The notes under the pieces were generated by a model. The model was given only the letters and a program-made list of their open reading frames with translations. It was not told where the DNA came from and did no database searches. A DNA stretch of 64,000 nucleotides from Paenacidovorax caeni (GTDB lineage Bacteria > Pseudomonadota > Gammaproteobacteria > Burkholderiales > Burkholderiaceae_C). Positions 1 to 9,079 of this stretch are shown piece after piece (within the stretch, counting starts at the first letter, position 1; each line of letters starts with the position of its first letter). The translations under genes and the position numbers were made by a program. The DNA is taken from positions 1 to 64,000 of the forward strand of contig NZ_CYIG01000003.1 in assembly GCF_001298675.1 (NCBI RefSeq). Direction: 5' to 3'.

Positions 1-346
1 AGTCGTGGCTGGTCATCTCCGGGCCGTTGTCCATCCGGATCGATAGTGGCGCGCCGTACCAATCGACCAAACGGTCCATCGTGCGAATCAGCATCGAGGC
101 CGGCAGTGACTGGGCCACCTGGATGGCCAGGGCCTCGCGGTTGGCCTCGTCGATCACGTTGAGGGTGCGGAACCGCCGGCCGTCGTAGAGCACGTCATGC
201 ATGAAGTCCAGCGCCCAGCCCTGATTGACGAACGATCCTGCAGTCAGCGGTACCGGCTCGCGTTTGGGGACGCGACGCTTCGTTCTGCGAGGAATGTTCA
301 GCCCCAGCTCGCAGTACACCCGCCAGACCCGTTTGTGATTCCAAGG
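1..346 (-). pseudogene. IS3-family transposase (OrfB) fragment, cut by window edge and by an IS256-type remnant
   Basis: The minus strand reads as the integrase core of an IS3-type OrfB transposase. It contains the segment [20 protein letters not shown] with the first catalytic Asp, then [20 protein letters not shown], then [13 protein letters not shown] with the second catalytic Asp. The frame is open to the left edge, so the C-terminal Glu of the DDE triad lies outside the window. Upstream it reads [20 protein letters not shown] and then breaks into unrelated sequence near position 346, so the N-terminal half is missing. It is therefore a fragment that was probably interrupted by the neighbouring IS256-type element. 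The breakpoint is approximate. Confidence 0.85.
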
Positions 347-705
347 CGGGCGTGTCCGAATTTTTGTGTAAACGGGTCGGACTTCAATTGACGGAGATGC
401 GGTCTCCGAACTGAATGGTAAATCGGGTCAGGGCAGCCTTCCAATCTCGGATGGGCAGGGTCCACTTCTGACTGATGTTGCGCAGGGCCAGGTAGAACAG
501 CTTGGTCAGCGCCTCGTCGCTGGGGAACGAGCCCCGGTTCTTGGTCAGCTTCCTCAGGCTCATGTTCACCGACTCGATGGCATTGGTGGTGTAGATGACC
601 TTGCGGATTTCCGGCGGGTAGTCAAAGAACGGGGTCAAGCGGCTCCAGCTCCTGCGCCAAGACTGACCGATGGGCAGGTACTCGGCATCCCAGCGGTCCT
701 CAACG
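347..705 (-). mobile_element. IS256-family (mutator) element remnant: C-terminal transposase and right end
   Basis: Positions 384-705 on the minus strand encode about 105 residues of the C-terminus of an IS256-family transposase. They include the conserved run FFDYPPEIRKVIYTTNAIES followed by RKLTKNRGSFPSDEAL and a normal end at GDRISVN. The 35-40 bases beyond the stop (347-383) contain GTGTCCGAATTTTTGTGTAA, which resembles the terminal inverted repeat of such elements. Homology stops abruptly near 705 (after DRWDAEYLPIGQSWRR when read inward), so most of the transposase, with two of its three catalytic acidic residues, is gone. The element is dead and lies inside the IS3 fragment, so the insertions were successive. 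Confidence 0.85.
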
Positions 706-706
706 A

Positions 707-1009
707 CAGATCGACGTCATCCGTACCGCCTTGCGGGTGTATCGCGTGCAGGGAGTGAAGCCCATTGAGGAAGCATTGCATCAAGTAGCTGGTGCGTACA
801 CGGTCGAAAAATCCCGCGTGGAAGCTGAACACGCGCAGGCTTCCGAGCCTACAAAAACTCTGTTTGCCCGTGCTGGAGCGGTAATCAAGAAGACTGCCGA
901 AGTCGCGGACAACCTGGACAAGATCAGGAAGGCAGGTGAAGGGGCCTACACACTAGCCGCAAGCGTTGGGCCGCTGCTTTTGACCTACGGCCAAAACCTT
1001 CTGAAGTAA
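707..1009 (+). pseudogene. 3' remnant of an accessory gene truncated at the IS256 junction (hypothetical)
   Basis: The frame is open from the IS junction near 705 to a stop at 1009. It has no ATG near its beginning; a TTG at 731 is the only listed start, giving 92 residues. The protein is helical, and its C-terminal part (AGAVIKKTAEVADNLDKIRK, then a small, Gly/Ala-rich and hydrophobic tail ending in YGQNLLK) resembles in spacing and composition the C-terminal tail of the next gene. It ends 6 bases before that gene starts, so the two were probably co-transcribed. I read it as the C-terminal stub of a larger protein whose 5' part was lost with the IS256 event. I do not recognise its family. 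Confidence 0.5.
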
Positions 1010-1015
1010 GCCTGT

Positions 1016-1900
1016 ATGCCCGCACTTGTTCCTGAGCTTGTCATCATGGCGAGCAATCCCTCCGTACCGACTGACGACCTATTGCGCCGTGCGCTCGTTG
1101 TAGCGAAGCGCTTGAACGTAGGCGAACTGGTCAGTTGGATTGATGCGGAATTGAACGGGTACAAGATTGATCAAGAAGTCCCGGACTATCGAACGGTGCG
1201 AGGATTGCTAAGGGCAATCGACCTTTTTTCGGGAAGAAGCATTCCCCTGGAGGTGAACTCCGCGAAGTTGGCGCACAAGCTATCAACAATGCCATTGCGC
1301 CAGTCAATTACCGAACTAGAGCATCTTGCGGCCAGCCCCAGCGGAGTGAAGATCAACTACGGGCACGAGTGGCATCAAGCGCTTACAGAACATTTAGAGG
1401 ATGACCTTTCTCCTTATGTGAGTGTTTCATGCGCTCAACTCCTCGCCGTCATATCTTCCGCAAGGAATCGCATCCTTGATTGGGGGTTAGACCTTGAGGG
1501 GCGCGGCATCCTCGGGGAGGGAATGTCATTCACGCAAAAGGAGAAGGAAGCCGTGCAAGAACAGCACTACCACTTCGGCAACGTGTCGGGTTCACAGATT
1601 CAGATCAGTTCCAACGGATCAACCCAGACCCAAGCCAACACAGGCACCGACATTGAAGCCTTGAAGGGCTTGGTGCAGGCATTGGGGGCCGCGCTGGCGG
1701 ATGCCAAGGGCGATGCAGCCGACGAACTGCGGGCAGACATAGCAACGTTGAAGGCTCAGGCCGAATCTCCAAAGCCCAAGTGGGAGATCATCAAGGCCAC
1801 CGCACGCAGCATCAAGACCGTAGCAGAGGGAGCAGCAGGCAACGTTCTTGCGAGTCTGGCACAGCCACACATCGCAACCTTGCTTGCTCTTGCAGGGTAG
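1016..1900 (+). CDS. AbiTii-domain protein (abortive-infection-like, putative defence gene)
   Basis: This gene encodes 294 residues. Residues 3-60 (EL..MASNPSVPTDDLLRRALVVAKRL, then WIDAELNGYKIDQEVPDYR) match the start of AbiTii-type domains as I know them: a helical repeat of the LL..A...A.rL form followed by a W...ELNGY and PDYR motif. The domain seems to run to about residue 175 and ends in ILDWGLDLEGRGILGEGMSF. A short linker (HFGNVSGSQIQIS, residues 187-199) is the Gly/Ser/Gln 'GS-Q' strand often seen in such proteins. A helical tail follows (215-294) with an Ala-rich weakly hydrophobic end. The start at 1016 keeps the PELVIMASNPS segment typical of the family. AbiTii is named for a predicted abortive-infection role; the biochemistry here is unknown. 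Confidence 0.7.
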   Translation: MPALVPELVIMASNPSVPTDDLLRRALVVAKRLNVGELVSWIDAELNGYKIDQEVPDYRTVRGLLRAIDLFSGRSIPLEVNSAKLAHKLSTMPLRQSITELEHLAASPSGVKINYGHEWHQALTEHLEDDLSPYVSVSCAQLLAVISSARNRILDWGLDLEGRGILGEGMSFTQKEKEAVQEQHYHFGNVSGSQIQISSNGSTQTQANTGTDIEALKGLVQALGAALADAKGDAADELRADIATLKAQAESPKPKWEIIKATARSIKTVAEGAAGNVLASLAQPHIATLLALAG

Positions 1901-2001
1901 CAGAGGCTCCTTTCTCACTACTAGCGACCTCTGCAATCAATTGCAGAAGTCCTACCGGGTTAGCTTTGGGCGGATGTTTGGGCGGGAACGGATCCCACCA
2001 A

Positions 2002-2036
2002 AGAAAAAAGCCTAAGTGAATCAATCACTTAGGCTT
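2002..2036 (-). terminator. Rho-independent terminator downstream of tRNA-Ser
   Basis: AAGCCTAAGTGA (2008-2019) pairs perfectly with TCACTTAGGCTT (2025-2036) around a 5-base loop. On the minus strand it is followed by six T residues (2007-2002). It lies 6 bases beyond the tRNA 3' end, which fits the end of the lysC/tRNA-Ser side. The stem could also stop the plus-strand AbiTii transcript, but that side lacks a T-run. Confidence 0.85.
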
Positions 2037-2041
2037 CAATC

Positions 2042-2134
2042 TGGCGGAAACGGAGGGATTCGAACCCTCGATGAGGCTCTACACCCCATACTCCCTTAGC
2101 AGGGGAGCACCTTCGGCCACTCGGTCACGTTTCC
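2042..2134 (-). tRNA. tRNA-Ser(GCU)
   Basis: The minus strand gives an acceptor stem GGAAACG/CGTTTCC (2134-2128 and 2052-2046), a long variable arm of class II type, a T-loop GGTTCGAATCC, and an encoded CCA (2044-2042). The anticodon stem CTCCC/GGGAG encloses CTGCTAA, so the anticodon is GCU, which reads AGC and AGU. A CATAAT hexamer at 2151-2146 is a plausible -10 box. Its 3' end faces the accessory DNA at 1-2000, so it is a candidate integration site for that DNA. Confidence 0.95.
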
Positions 2135-2169
2135 GCAATCTCTCTATTATGCCTTAAATTAGGCCCAGT

Positions 2170-3438
2170 TTATGCGGTCGGTTGATCCAGATCGAACGCT
2201 TTGTGCAGAGCACGCACAGCCAGCTCCAGGTACTTCTCGTCGATGACCACGGATGTCTTGATCTCCGAAGTGGAGATCATCTGGATGTTGATGCCCTCTT
2301 CGCTCAGCACGCGGAACATCTTGGACGCCACGCCCACATGGCTGCGCATGCCGATGCCGACGATGCTGACCTTGCAGATGTTCGTGTCACCCACCACCTC
2401 TTGCGCGTTCAGCGCCGGCACCACTTTTTCCTTGAGCAGATCCAAGGTGCGCGCGTAATCGTTGTGGTTGACCGTAAAACTGAAATCCGTGCGGCCATCC
2501 TTGCTCATGTTCTGGATGATCACATCGACTTCAATGTTGGCATCGGCCACGGGGCCCAGGATCTGGTACGCGATGCCCGGCTTGTCCGGCACGCCGAGCA
2601 CGGAAATCTTGGCTTCATCGCGGTTGAATGCAATGCCGGAAACGACGGCTTGTTCCATTTTTTCGTCTTCCTCAAAGGTGATCAAGGTGCCGGATGTGGC
2701 TTCTTCATTGATGTCGATATCCCAGGCCGTGAAGCTGGAGAGCACGCGCATGGGCACCTTGTACTTGCCGGCAAACTCCACCGAGCGAATCTGCAGCACT
2801 TTGCTACCCAGGCTGGCCATTTCGAGCATTTCCTCGAAGCTCACCGTTTTGAGGCGGCGCGCCTGGGGCACCACGCGCGGGTCGGTGGTGTAGACGCCAT
2901 CCACATCGGTGTAGATCAGGCACTCGTCGGCCTTCATGGCGGCTGCCACAGCCACGGCCGAGGTGTCAGAGCCGCCGCGCCCCAGGGTAGTGATGTGACC
3001 GCCCTCGTCGATGCCCTGGAAGCCAGTAATGATGACCACCTTGCCGGCATCCAGGTCGGCACGCACGCGCTTATCGTCGATTGATTCGATACGTGCCTTG
3101 GTATAGCCGCTGTCAGTGCGGATCGGCACCTGCCAGCCGGTGTAGCTCACGGCCGGCTGGCCCTCGGACTGCAGCGCGATGGCCAGCAGCGCCGACGACG
3201 CCTGCTCGCCCGTAGCGGCCAACATGTCGAGTTCGCGGTGGTAGGCGGTGGAGGCGCGCGATGGTGCGAGTTCCTTGGCCAGTCCGAGCAGGCGATTGGT
3301 CTCGCCACTCATGGCGCTGGGCACCACCACCATCTGGTGGCCCGCCCGAGCCCATTTGGCGACGCGCTTGGCGACGTTGCGAATGCGCTCCGTGGAGCCC
3401 ATCGACGTACCGCCGTATTTATGAACGAACAGTGCCAT
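2170..3438 (-). CDS. lysC: Aspartate kinase
   Basis: The 422-residue product phosphorylates aspartate, the first step towards lysine, threonine, methionine and diaminopimelate. The start [15 protein letters not shown] is the canonical N-terminus with the ATP-binding KYGGTS motif; an in-frame ATG 33 bases upstream is not needed. The catalytic region includes [20 protein letters not shown] and [12 protein letters not shown]. Two ACT domains follow in the last 160 residues ([20 protein letters not shown] and [20 protein letters not shown]), the sites of feedback inhibition by lysine and/or threonine. Length matches the single-domain betaproteobacterial enzyme. The tRNA-Ser gene follows on the same strand. 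Confidence 0.97.
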   Translation of the reverse strand: MALFVHKYGGTSMGSTERIRNVAKRVAKWARAGHQMVVVPSAMSGETNRLLGLAKELAPSRASTAYHRELDMLAATGEQASSALLAIALQSEGQPAVSYTGWQVPIRTDSGYTKARIESIDDKRVRADLDAGKVVIITGFQGIDEGGHITTLGRGGSDTSAVAVAAAMKADECLIYTDVDGVYTTDPRVVPQARRLKTVSFEEMLEMASLGSKVLQIRSVEFAGKYKVPMRVLSSFTAWDIDINEEATSGTLITFEEDEKMEQAVVSGIAFNRDEAKISVLGVPDKPGIAYQILGPVADANIEVDVIIQNMSKDGRTDFSFTVNHNDYARTLDLLKEKVVPALNAQEVVGDTNICKVSIVGIGMRSHVGVASKMFRVLSEEGINIQMISTSEIKTSVVIDEKYLELAVRALHKAFDLDQPTA

Positions 3439-3526
3439 CTGAGATATTTGAAGATGATGAGGGATACGCACTGCAGCACCGCCGCAGGCAACCGGAAATT
3501 ATACCGAGCCCCCCATGGTGCCCTGC

Positions 3527-4495
3527 TTACAACGACGGCGCGGTCAGTGCCTCGACAAACCCCAGCAGCTCGCCCTGGCGCACGACAAAGCCGCGCCCCA
3601 CCTTGAGCTCGATACGGTGACCACGCGTGGCACAAGCCGCCAGCTGGTGTTGCAGTGCGTGCAATTGCGCCGTGCCGGGCGTGGTCTGGTGCGTCTGGCG
3701 CAGCCAGTAGCGCAACACGTTGGCCTGGCGCGCAGTCCCCAGGGCGCGTAACGCACCAATGGCAGGGGGCACCCCAACCGCCGCCAGATCCTGCTGCGCG
3801 ATCTCTTGCAACAGTGCGTCGGCATGGGCAGCGTGCTGGCTGCTGCGCGCGAAGGTGTCGCGGAACTGGGGAAACGTGGCCTGCAACGCTGGCAACAGCT
3901 GCGCCCGGATGCGGTTGCGCGTATAGCGCTGATCCTGGTTGGTAGGGTCTTCCACCCAGGCCTCGCCACGCGCACGCAGCCAGTCGCGCACGGCTGCCCC
4001 CGGTACGCGCAGCAAGGGGCGGTGCCACTGCAGCCCGGCCCGCGCCCATTGCATGGGCATGGCGGCCAGCCCCGCCACGCCTGCGCCACGCGAAAGCGCC
4101 AGCAACAGGGTTTCGACCTGGTCGTCGGCATGCTGCGCCAGCGCTATGGATTGAATAGTTGCTGGCGCTTTCCTGTCCTGGGCTGCAGCCTCAAAAGCCC
4201 GGTAACGCGCATGGCGCGCGGCCTCTTCCGGGCTTTGCCCAGGGGCATGGCGCGCATCTACACGCTGCACCTGTAGCGGCACCTGCAAGCGCGCGCACAA
4301 AGCGGTGCAATGGCGCTCGAAGCCATCAGCCGCTGCCTGCAAGCCATGGTGCACGTGAATCGCCTGCACCTGGCCTGGCCAGCGCGCGGCACATGCGAGC
4401 AGCAGTGCGGTCGAGTCCGCACCGCCACTCAAGCCCACGGCCAGCGGCAACGCGGGGGCAAAGCAGCGCAACGCCTCGTCAAACGACTGCGTCAT
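3527..4495 (-). CDS. tilS: tRNA(Ile)-lysidine synthase
   Basis: TilS modifies C34 of the tRNA-Ile CAU anticodon to lysidine so that AUA is read as isoleucine; it is essential. The PP-loop SGGADSTALLLACAARW lies near the N-terminus and the family motif IALAQHADDQVETLLLALSRG near residue 120, followed by RPLL and WVEDPTNQDQRYTRNRIR. The length of 322 residues suits a short TilS. The chosen start gives MTQSFDEALRCF; an ATG 8 codons upstream is possible. Bases 4155-4196 inside the gene are a copy of the dispersed AGCGCT-type repeat; they encode the stretch AAAQDRKAPATIQS just before the IALAQHADDQ motif, where homologues have a variable loop. Confidence 0.95.
   Translation of the reverse strand: MTQSFDEALRCFAPALPLAVGLSGGADSTALLLACAARWPGQVQAIHVHHGLQAAADGFERHCTALCARLQVPLQVQRVDARHAPGQSPEEAARHARYRAFEAAAQDRKAPATIQSIALAQHADDQVETLLLALSRGAGVAGLAAMPMQWARAGLQWHRPLLRVPGAAVRDWLRARGEAWVEDPTNQDQRYTRNRIRAQLLPALQATFPQFRDTFARSSQHAAHADALLQEIAQQDLAAVGVPPAIGALRALGTARQANVLRYWLRQTHQTTPGTAQLHALQHQLAACATRGHRIELKVGRGFVVRQGELLGFVEALTAPSL
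4155..4196. repeat. AGCGCT-core dispersed palindrome, copy 1 (inside tilS)
   Basis: The run AATAGTTGCTGGCGCTTTCC followed by TGTCCTGGGCTGCAGCCTCA matches the intergenic copies (compare 26787 and 60357) but is in frame within tilS. The right arm is decayed. Confidence 0.7.
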
Positions 4496-4600
4496 GGGCA
4501 ACAACGTTTGGCACACCACATGGCGGCAGATTATCCAAGCACCAGGAACGCCAACGGCTCCACCAAGGGAGCCGTTGCAGGGGCCAAGACCGCCAAGGGG

Positions 4601-5578
4601 TTAGTGGTTGTCGGCCTTGGTGTCGGTAAAGCGGCCGTAGCTTTGCAGGCGCTCGTAGCGACGGTCCTGCAGCTCCTTGGGCTTGAGGTCAGCCAACTGG
4701 CGCCAGGCATCACCCAAGGCGCGCTTGAGGAAGGCAGCCATCTGCTTGGGGTCACGGTGCGCGCCACCCACGGGCTCGTTGACGATCTTGTCCACCAAGC
4801 CCAGCGCCTTCAGGCGGTGCGCGGTGATGCCCAGCGCATCGGCTGCATCTTTGGCCTTGTCGCTGGTCTTCCAGAGGATGGAAGCGCAGCCCTCAGGGCT
4901 GATGACGGAGTAGACCGAATACTGCAGCATCAGCGTCTGGTCGGCCACGCTGATAGCCAGCGCGCCACCAGAGCCGCCCTCGCCGATGATGGTGGTGATG
5001 ATGGGCACTTCGAGCTGCGCCATCTCGTAGATGTTGCGGCCAATGGCTTCGGACTGCCCGCGCTCCTCGGCATCGATGCCGGGAAATGCGCCTGGGGTAT
5101 CGACGAAAGTGAACACCGGCAGCTTGAACTTCTCCGCCGTCTTCATCAAGCGCAGCGCCTTACGGTAGCCCTCGGGCTTGCACATGCCGAAGTTGCGCAG
5201 GCCCCGCTCCTTGGTGTCGCGGCCCTTCTGCTGGCCGATGACCATACAGGCATGGCCATTGAAGCGCGCCAGGCCACCGACGATGGACAGGTCGTCGGCG
5301 AAATGCCGGTCGCCGTGCATTTCAACGAAATCGGTGAAGATTTCACGCACATAGTCGAGTGAATAGGGGCGCTCGGGGTGGCGCGCGATCTTCGTGATCT
5401 GCCAGGGCGTCAGGTCGCTGTAGATGTCCTTGGTGAGCTGCTGGCTCTTTTTGCTGAGCTGGTCGATCTCTTCCGAGATATCGACCGCGCTTTCGGTCTG
5501 CACGTAGCGCAGTTCTTCGATTTTGGATTCCAGCTCCGCGATGGGCTGCTCGAAATCCAGAAAGGTCTTTTTCGCCAA
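4601..5578 (-). CDS. accA: Acetyl-CoA carboxylase carboxyltransferase subunit alpha
   Basis: AccA pairs with AccD to transfer the carboxyl group from biotin to acetyl-CoA, the committed step of fatty acid synthesis. The N-terminus [20 protein letters not shown] and the body ([20 protein letters not shown], then [20 protein letters not shown] and [15 protein letters not shown], the oxyanion/CoA region) are typical. The start is a TTG at 5578 preceded by GGAGAAAAC, giving 325 residues, the usual length; no ATG fits. It lies between tilS and a DNA glycosylase gene on the same strand. Confidence 0.96.
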   Translation of the reverse strand: MAKKTFLDFEQPIAELESKIEELRYVQTESAVDISEEIDQLSKKSQQLTKDIYSDLTPWQITKIARHPERPYSLDYVREIFTDFVEMHGDRHFADDLSIVGGLARFNGHACMVIGQQKGRDTKERGLRNFGMCKPEGYRKALRLMKTAEKFKLPVFTFVDTPGAFPGIDAEERGQSEAIGRNIYEMAQLEVPIITTIIGEGGSGGALAISVADQTLMLQYSVYSVISPEGCASILWKTSDKAKDAADALGITAHRLKALGLVDKIVNEPVGGAHRDPKQMAAFLKRALGDAWRQLADLKPKELQDRRYERLQSYGRFTDTKADNH

Positions 5579-5651
5579 GATGTTTTCTCCTTGGGCGGCA
5601 CGCTGGCGGGCGCGTGGCCAGGTACCGCCGTTTGCTGCGCACGCAGCCCGT

Positions 5652-6302
5652 TCAGTAGACAACGGGCAGCGGGTCGAGCGAGCGCCAAATATACCAAGTC
5701 GCCACCGTGCTCCATGGTTTCCAGGCAGCGGCCACTTCGCGCGCGTCGCTGCGGCTGACCGGGTCACCCGAAAAGTACAGGCGGCTGATGCCGTTGATGA
5801 GCCCCACGTCATCCAACGGCAGCACGTTCGGACGCATGAGATGAAAAATCAGGAACATCTCCGCCGTCCAGCGCCCCACGCCACGGATGGCCACCAGCTC
5901 GGCGATGATGGCCTCGTCGTCCATGCCCTGCCAATCCTGCACGTGCAGCTTGCCGTTGGCGAAATGCAGCGCCAGGTCGACCAGGTAGTCCACCTTGCGC
6001 GCCGACAGGCCGGCGGCGCGCATGTCGTCCACCTTGAGCTTGAGCACGGCTTCGGGCTCCATGCTGGCGGGCAGCAGGGCGAAGCGATCCCACACCGTCT
6101 GCGCCGCCTTGACCGAGATCTGCTGGCCCACGATGCTGCGCGCCAGCGTGCCGAAGGCATCGCCGCGCGTTTGCAGCGTGGCATCGGCAAACTGCGGAAT
6201 CAGGCGCTTCATCACCCGGTCCTTCTTCACCAAGTGCTTGCAGGCCTCGGCCCAGTAGCTCGGCACAGTAGGGTCGGCAACTATGCTTTTAGTAGCTGCC
6301 AC
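5652..6302 (-). CDS. DNA-3-methyladenine glycosylase (AlkA-like, HhH-GPD)
   Basis: This 216-residue protein is a helix-hairpin-helix base-excision glycosylase that removes alkylated bases. It shows [19 protein letters not shown] (common in AlkA-type enzymes), the hairpin region [19 protein letters not shown] with the Gly-Val-Gly turn, and the catalytic Asp in [12 protein letters not shown]. It ends with [17 protein letters not shown]. The first eight codons from the ATG at 6302 fall within a dispersed repeat, so the true start could be slightly downstream. It is compact and lacks the N-terminal domain of E. coli AlkA. Confidence 0.9.
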   Translation of the reverse strand: MAATKSIVADPTVPSYWAEACKHLVKKDRVMKRLIPQFADATLQTRGDAFGTLARSIVGQQISVKAAQTVWDRFALLPASMEPEAVLKLKVDDMRAAGLSARKVDYLVDLALHFANGKLHVQDWQGMDDEAIIAELVAIRGVGRWTAEMFLIFHLMRPNVLPLDDVGLINGISRLYFSGDPVSRSDAREVAAAWKPWSTVATWYIWRSLDPLPVVY

Positions 6303-6344
6303 CGCTTACCCCATAAGCCTTGGATGCCATTTCGATGCCTAAAA
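6284..6344. repeat. AGCGCT-core dispersed palindrome, copy 2
   Basis: TTTAGTAGCTGCCACCGCTT, then ACCCCATAAGCCTTGGATGC, lies between the glycosylase and cysS genes and covers the glycosylase start codon. It is a degenerate member with mismatches in the arms. Confidence 0.6.
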
Positions 6345-6359
6345 CCATGACGCCACCCC

Positions 6360-7739
6360 TCACTGTGCAGCTTCCCAGGTCGTTCCTGCAGGCGAGTCCT
6401 TGAGGACGATGCCCTGGGCCAGCAGTTCGGCGCGGATGCGGTCAGCCTCGGCGAAGTTCTTCGCCGCCTTGGCGGCGGCACGGGCGGCAATCTGCGCGGC
6501 GATGGCCGCATCATCCAGGCCCGCACCGGCCTGCAGAAAGGCTTTCGCGTCGCCCTGCAGCAGCCCCAGGCAGCCACCCAGCGCTTTGAGCAGCCCGGCC
6601 AGCGCGGTGCTACGCGTGCGGTTGACCTCGCCGGCCAGATCGAACAGCACGGCCACGGCCTCGGGCGTGCCGAAGTCCTCATCCATGGCCGCCTTGAAGC
6701 GCGCGGCATAAGGGTCGGCCCAGTCGATGGCAGTGACCTCGGCGGGCACCACCGCAGAAAGCGCGGTGTACAAGCGCTTGAGCCCTCCGCGCGCGTCCTG
6801 CAGGTGCGCGTCGCTGTAATTCAACGGGCTGCGGTAGTGCGAGCGCACGACGAAGAAACGAATGGTCTCGGCGTCGAACTGGCCCAGCACATCGCGGATG
6901 GTGAAGAAGTTGCCCAGGCTCTTGGACATCTTCTCGTTGTCGATATTGATGAAGCCGTTGTGCATCCAAAAGCGTGCCAGCGGCTGGCCGTTGGCGCCTT
7001 CGCTTTGGGCGATTTCGTTCTCATGGTGCGGGAACTGCAGATCGGCGCCGCCGCCGTGGATATCGAAGGTCTGGCCCAGCAGCGCGCCGCACATGGCCGA
7101 GCACTCGATATGCCAGCCCGGACGCCCCTGGCCATAGCCGCTGTCCCACTTGGCCTCTTGCGGCTCGCTGTCCTTGGCTGCCTTCCAGAGCACGAAGTCG
7201 AGCGGATCCTGCTTGCCGTCCTGCACCGCCACGCGCTCGCCCGCCTGCAGCTCGTCCAGCGTCTTGCCACTGAGCTTGCCGTAGCCAGGAAACTTGCGCA
7301 CGGCGAAGTTCACATCGCCCGAAGGGGTGCGGTAGGCCAGGCCCTTGTCTTCGAGCTGGCGCACGATGTCCAGCATCTGCGGCACGTAGTCGGTGGCGCG
7401 CGGGTCGTGTGTCGGGCGTTCCACGCCCAGGGCGTCGGCGTCGCGGTACATCTCGTCGATCATGCGCTGCGTCAGCGCACCGATGGTTTCGCCGTTCTCC
7501 ACGGCGCGGCGGATGATCTTGTCGTCGATGTCGGTGATATTGCGCACGAAGGTCACGGCGAGGCCGCTGGCACGCAGCCAGCGCTGCACCACATCAAAGG
7601 CCACCATGGAGCGCGCATGGCCCACATGGCACAGGTCGTACACCGTCATGCCGCACACATACATGCGCACATGGCCAGGCTCCAGCGGCGAAAACGGCTC
7701 CAATGCACGCGACAGCGTGTTGTAGATACGCAAACTCAT
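6360..7739 (-). CDS. cysS: Cysteine--tRNA ligase
   Basis: CysRS charges tRNA-Cys in the cytoplasm. The 459-residue product has the class I signatures: the HIGH equivalent CHVGHARSM near residue 38 and [10 protein letters not shown] near residue 270, plus the zinc-site residues CGMTVYD, HIECSAM and [10 protein letters not shown]. The start [16 protein letters not shown] is the conserved N-terminus; upstream in-frame codons are Pro-rich and not family-like. The C-terminal anticodon-binding region ends in Ala-rich helices ([20 protein letters not shown]), normal for the family. Confidence 0.97.
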   Translation of the reverse strand: MSLRIYNTLSRALEPFSPLEPGHVRMYVCGMTVYDLCHVGHARSMVAFDVVQRWLRASGLAVTFVRNITDIDDKIIRRAVENGETIGALTQRMIDEMYRDADALGVERPTHDPRATDYVPQMLDIVRQLEDKGLAYRTPSGDVNFAVRKFPGYGKLSGKTLDELQAGERVAVQDGKQDPLDFVLWKAAKDSEPQEAKWDSGYGQGRPGWHIECSAMCGALLGQTFDIHGGGADLQFPHHENEIAQSEGANGQPLARFWMHNGFINIDNEKMSKSLGNFFTIRDVLGQFDAETIRFFVVRSHYRSPLNYSDAHLQDARGGLKRLYTALSAVVPAEVTAIDWADPYAARFKAAMDEDFGTPEAVAVLFDLAGEVNRTRSTALAGLLKALGGCLGLLQGDAKAFLQAGAGLDDAAIAAQIAARAAAKAAKNFAEADRIRAELLAQGIVLKDSPAGTTWEAAQ

Positions 7740-7839
7740 GGGATGTCTTGGGGTGGGGGGACGCGGGGGGCACGGCAGGCCGCGGGAGCCCGGGTTTACC
7801 ATTGGTAACAAAGCGCCAATGAGGGAAAGACCCCTCCGC

Positions 7840-7845
7840 TACAAT
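7840..7845 (+). promoter_or_regulatory. Possible -10 box for the TPR-protein gene
   Basis: TACAAT lies 60 bases before the ATG at 7905, in the 165-base gap divergent from cysS. No strong -35 hexamer is visible, so this is a suggestion only. The short inverted pair ATTGG/CCAAT (7801-7820) flanks where a -35 would be. Confidence 0.35.
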
Positions 7846-7904
7846 CCGCCGCAGTATAAGCCCCCCGCCCTGCTGCGGGTGCCTCGCTCACTGAAAGCCC
7901 TTCC

Positions 7905-9005
7905 ATGCCCTCACGCCCGACCCTGAGCCATGCCCTGCGCCTGCTGGCGCTGGCTGCTGCACTCGCCACCGCCCTGCCAGCGCGCGCCGACGACTACACC
8001 GACGTCAGCCAGCTGGTGCGCAGCGGCAAGCTGGCCGACGCACTGACCAAGGTCGAGCAGTACCTGGCCACCAAGCCGCGCGATCCGCAAATGCGCTTTC
8101 TCAAGGGCGTGATCCAGACCGAGTCGGGCAAGACGGGCGACGCCATCCAGACCTTCACCCGCCTGACCGAGGACTACCCCGAGCTGCCTGAGCCGTACAA
8201 CAACCTGGCGGTGCTCTACGCCGGGCAGAACCAGTATGACAAGGCACGCACGGCGCTGGAGATGGCCATCCGCACCAACCCCAGCTACGCCACGGCGCAC
8301 GAAAACCTGGGCGACGTCTACGCACGACTGGCCGGCCAAGCCTACAGCAAGGCCCTGCAGCTCGACAGCGGCAACGCTGCCGTGCCGCCGAAGCTGGCGC
8401 TGATCCGTGACATGTTCGCCCCTGCACAGGCCGCAGCCCCCAAGGGTGCCAAGCCGGCACCTGTACCTGCCCCCGCACCTGCGCCCGCGGCCACGCCAGC
8501 AGCGCCGTCCCCGGCACCAGCCGCCACACCCGTGGCGGCGCCAGCCTCTGCACCCGCGCCTGCGCCCACCAAGGCCCCCGAGCCGGCAGCCAAGCCCGCG
8601 CCCGCCGTAGAGCCTGCCGCCGCTGCGGCACCAGCACCAGCACCCGCCACCGCCGCACCGAACCCTGCAGAGAAAGAGGTCGAGGCCGCCGTTAATGCCT
8701 GGGCGCGCGCCTGGGCGGCCAAGGACATGGGAGCCTACCTGGGTGCCTACGGCAAAGACTTCGACACCCCCGGCAAGCTCTCGCGCAAGGACTGGGAAAA
8801 GCAGCGCCGCGACCGCATCGTGGGCAAGTCCAGCATCACCGTGAAGCTCAACAACCTGAACATCAAAGTGGACGGAAACAAGGCCGAGGCGCGCTTTCGC
8901 CAAGACTACAAGGCCGATGCTCTCTCCGTCTCCAGCCGCAAGACGCTGCATCTTGTGAAGTCCGGTGATCGCTGGCTCATCGTCAAGGAATCCACGGGCG
9001 CCTGA
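7905..9005 (+). CDS. Exported TPR protein with Ala/Pro-rich linker and C-terminal NTF2-like domain
   Basis: The 366-residue product begins with a signal peptide (LLALAAALATALPARADD, cleavage near residue 29). Three TPR-like repeats follow (about 35-150): LADALTKVEQYLATKPRDPQ, GDAIQTFTRLTEDYPELPEP, YDKARTALEMAIRTNPSYAT. A low-complexity Ala/Pro linker spans about residues 172-255. The last 105 residues (AVNAWARAWAAKDMGAYLGA to DRWLIVKESTGA) have the NTF2-like pattern of a W..W..D...Y...Y...F core and a final W.I..E strand. The same fold ends the next gene product, so the two probably work together in the periplasm. An intrinsic terminator follows 17 bases after the stop. Confidence 0.85.
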   Translation: MPSRPTLSHALRLLALAAALATALPARADDYTDVSQLVRSGKLADALTKVEQYLATKPRDPQMRFLKGVIQTESGKTGDAIQTFTRLTEDYPELPEPYNNLAVLYAGQNQYDKARTALEMAIRTNPSYATAHENLGDVYARLAGQAYSKALQLDSGNAAVPPKLALIRDMFAPAQAAAPKGAKPAPVPAPAPAPAATPAAPSPAPAATPVAAPASAPAPAPTKAPEPAAKPAPAVEPAAAAAPAPAPATAAPNPAEKEVEAAVNAWARAWAAKDMGAYLGAYGKDFDTPGKLSRKDWEKQRRDRIVGKSSITVKLNNLNIKVDGNKAEARFRQDYKADALSVSSRKTLHLVKSGDRWLIVKESTGA

Positions 9006-9021
9006 TGGCACCCGACATGCC

Positions 9022-9051
9022 GCGCGCCCGTAAGGGCGCGCCGTTTTTTTT
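9022..9051 (+). terminator. Rho-independent terminator between the TPR and L,D-transpeptidase genes
   Basis: GCGCGCCC (9022-9029) pairs with GGGCGCGC (9034-9041) around GTAA, followed by CGTTTTTTTT. Its position argues that the next gene starts at 9080 and not at the ATG at 9005 that overlaps the stop of the TPR gene. Confidence 0.85.
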
Positions 9052-9079
9052 GCCGCAGGCCCTGCGCCTGCAAGTGTGC

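Noticed and set aside
8430-8660. A repetitive stretch that could be taken for a tandem or CRISPR-like array
   Set aside because: It is an in-frame Ala/Pro-rich linker with irregular codon use; there are no constant repeats separated by unique spacers.
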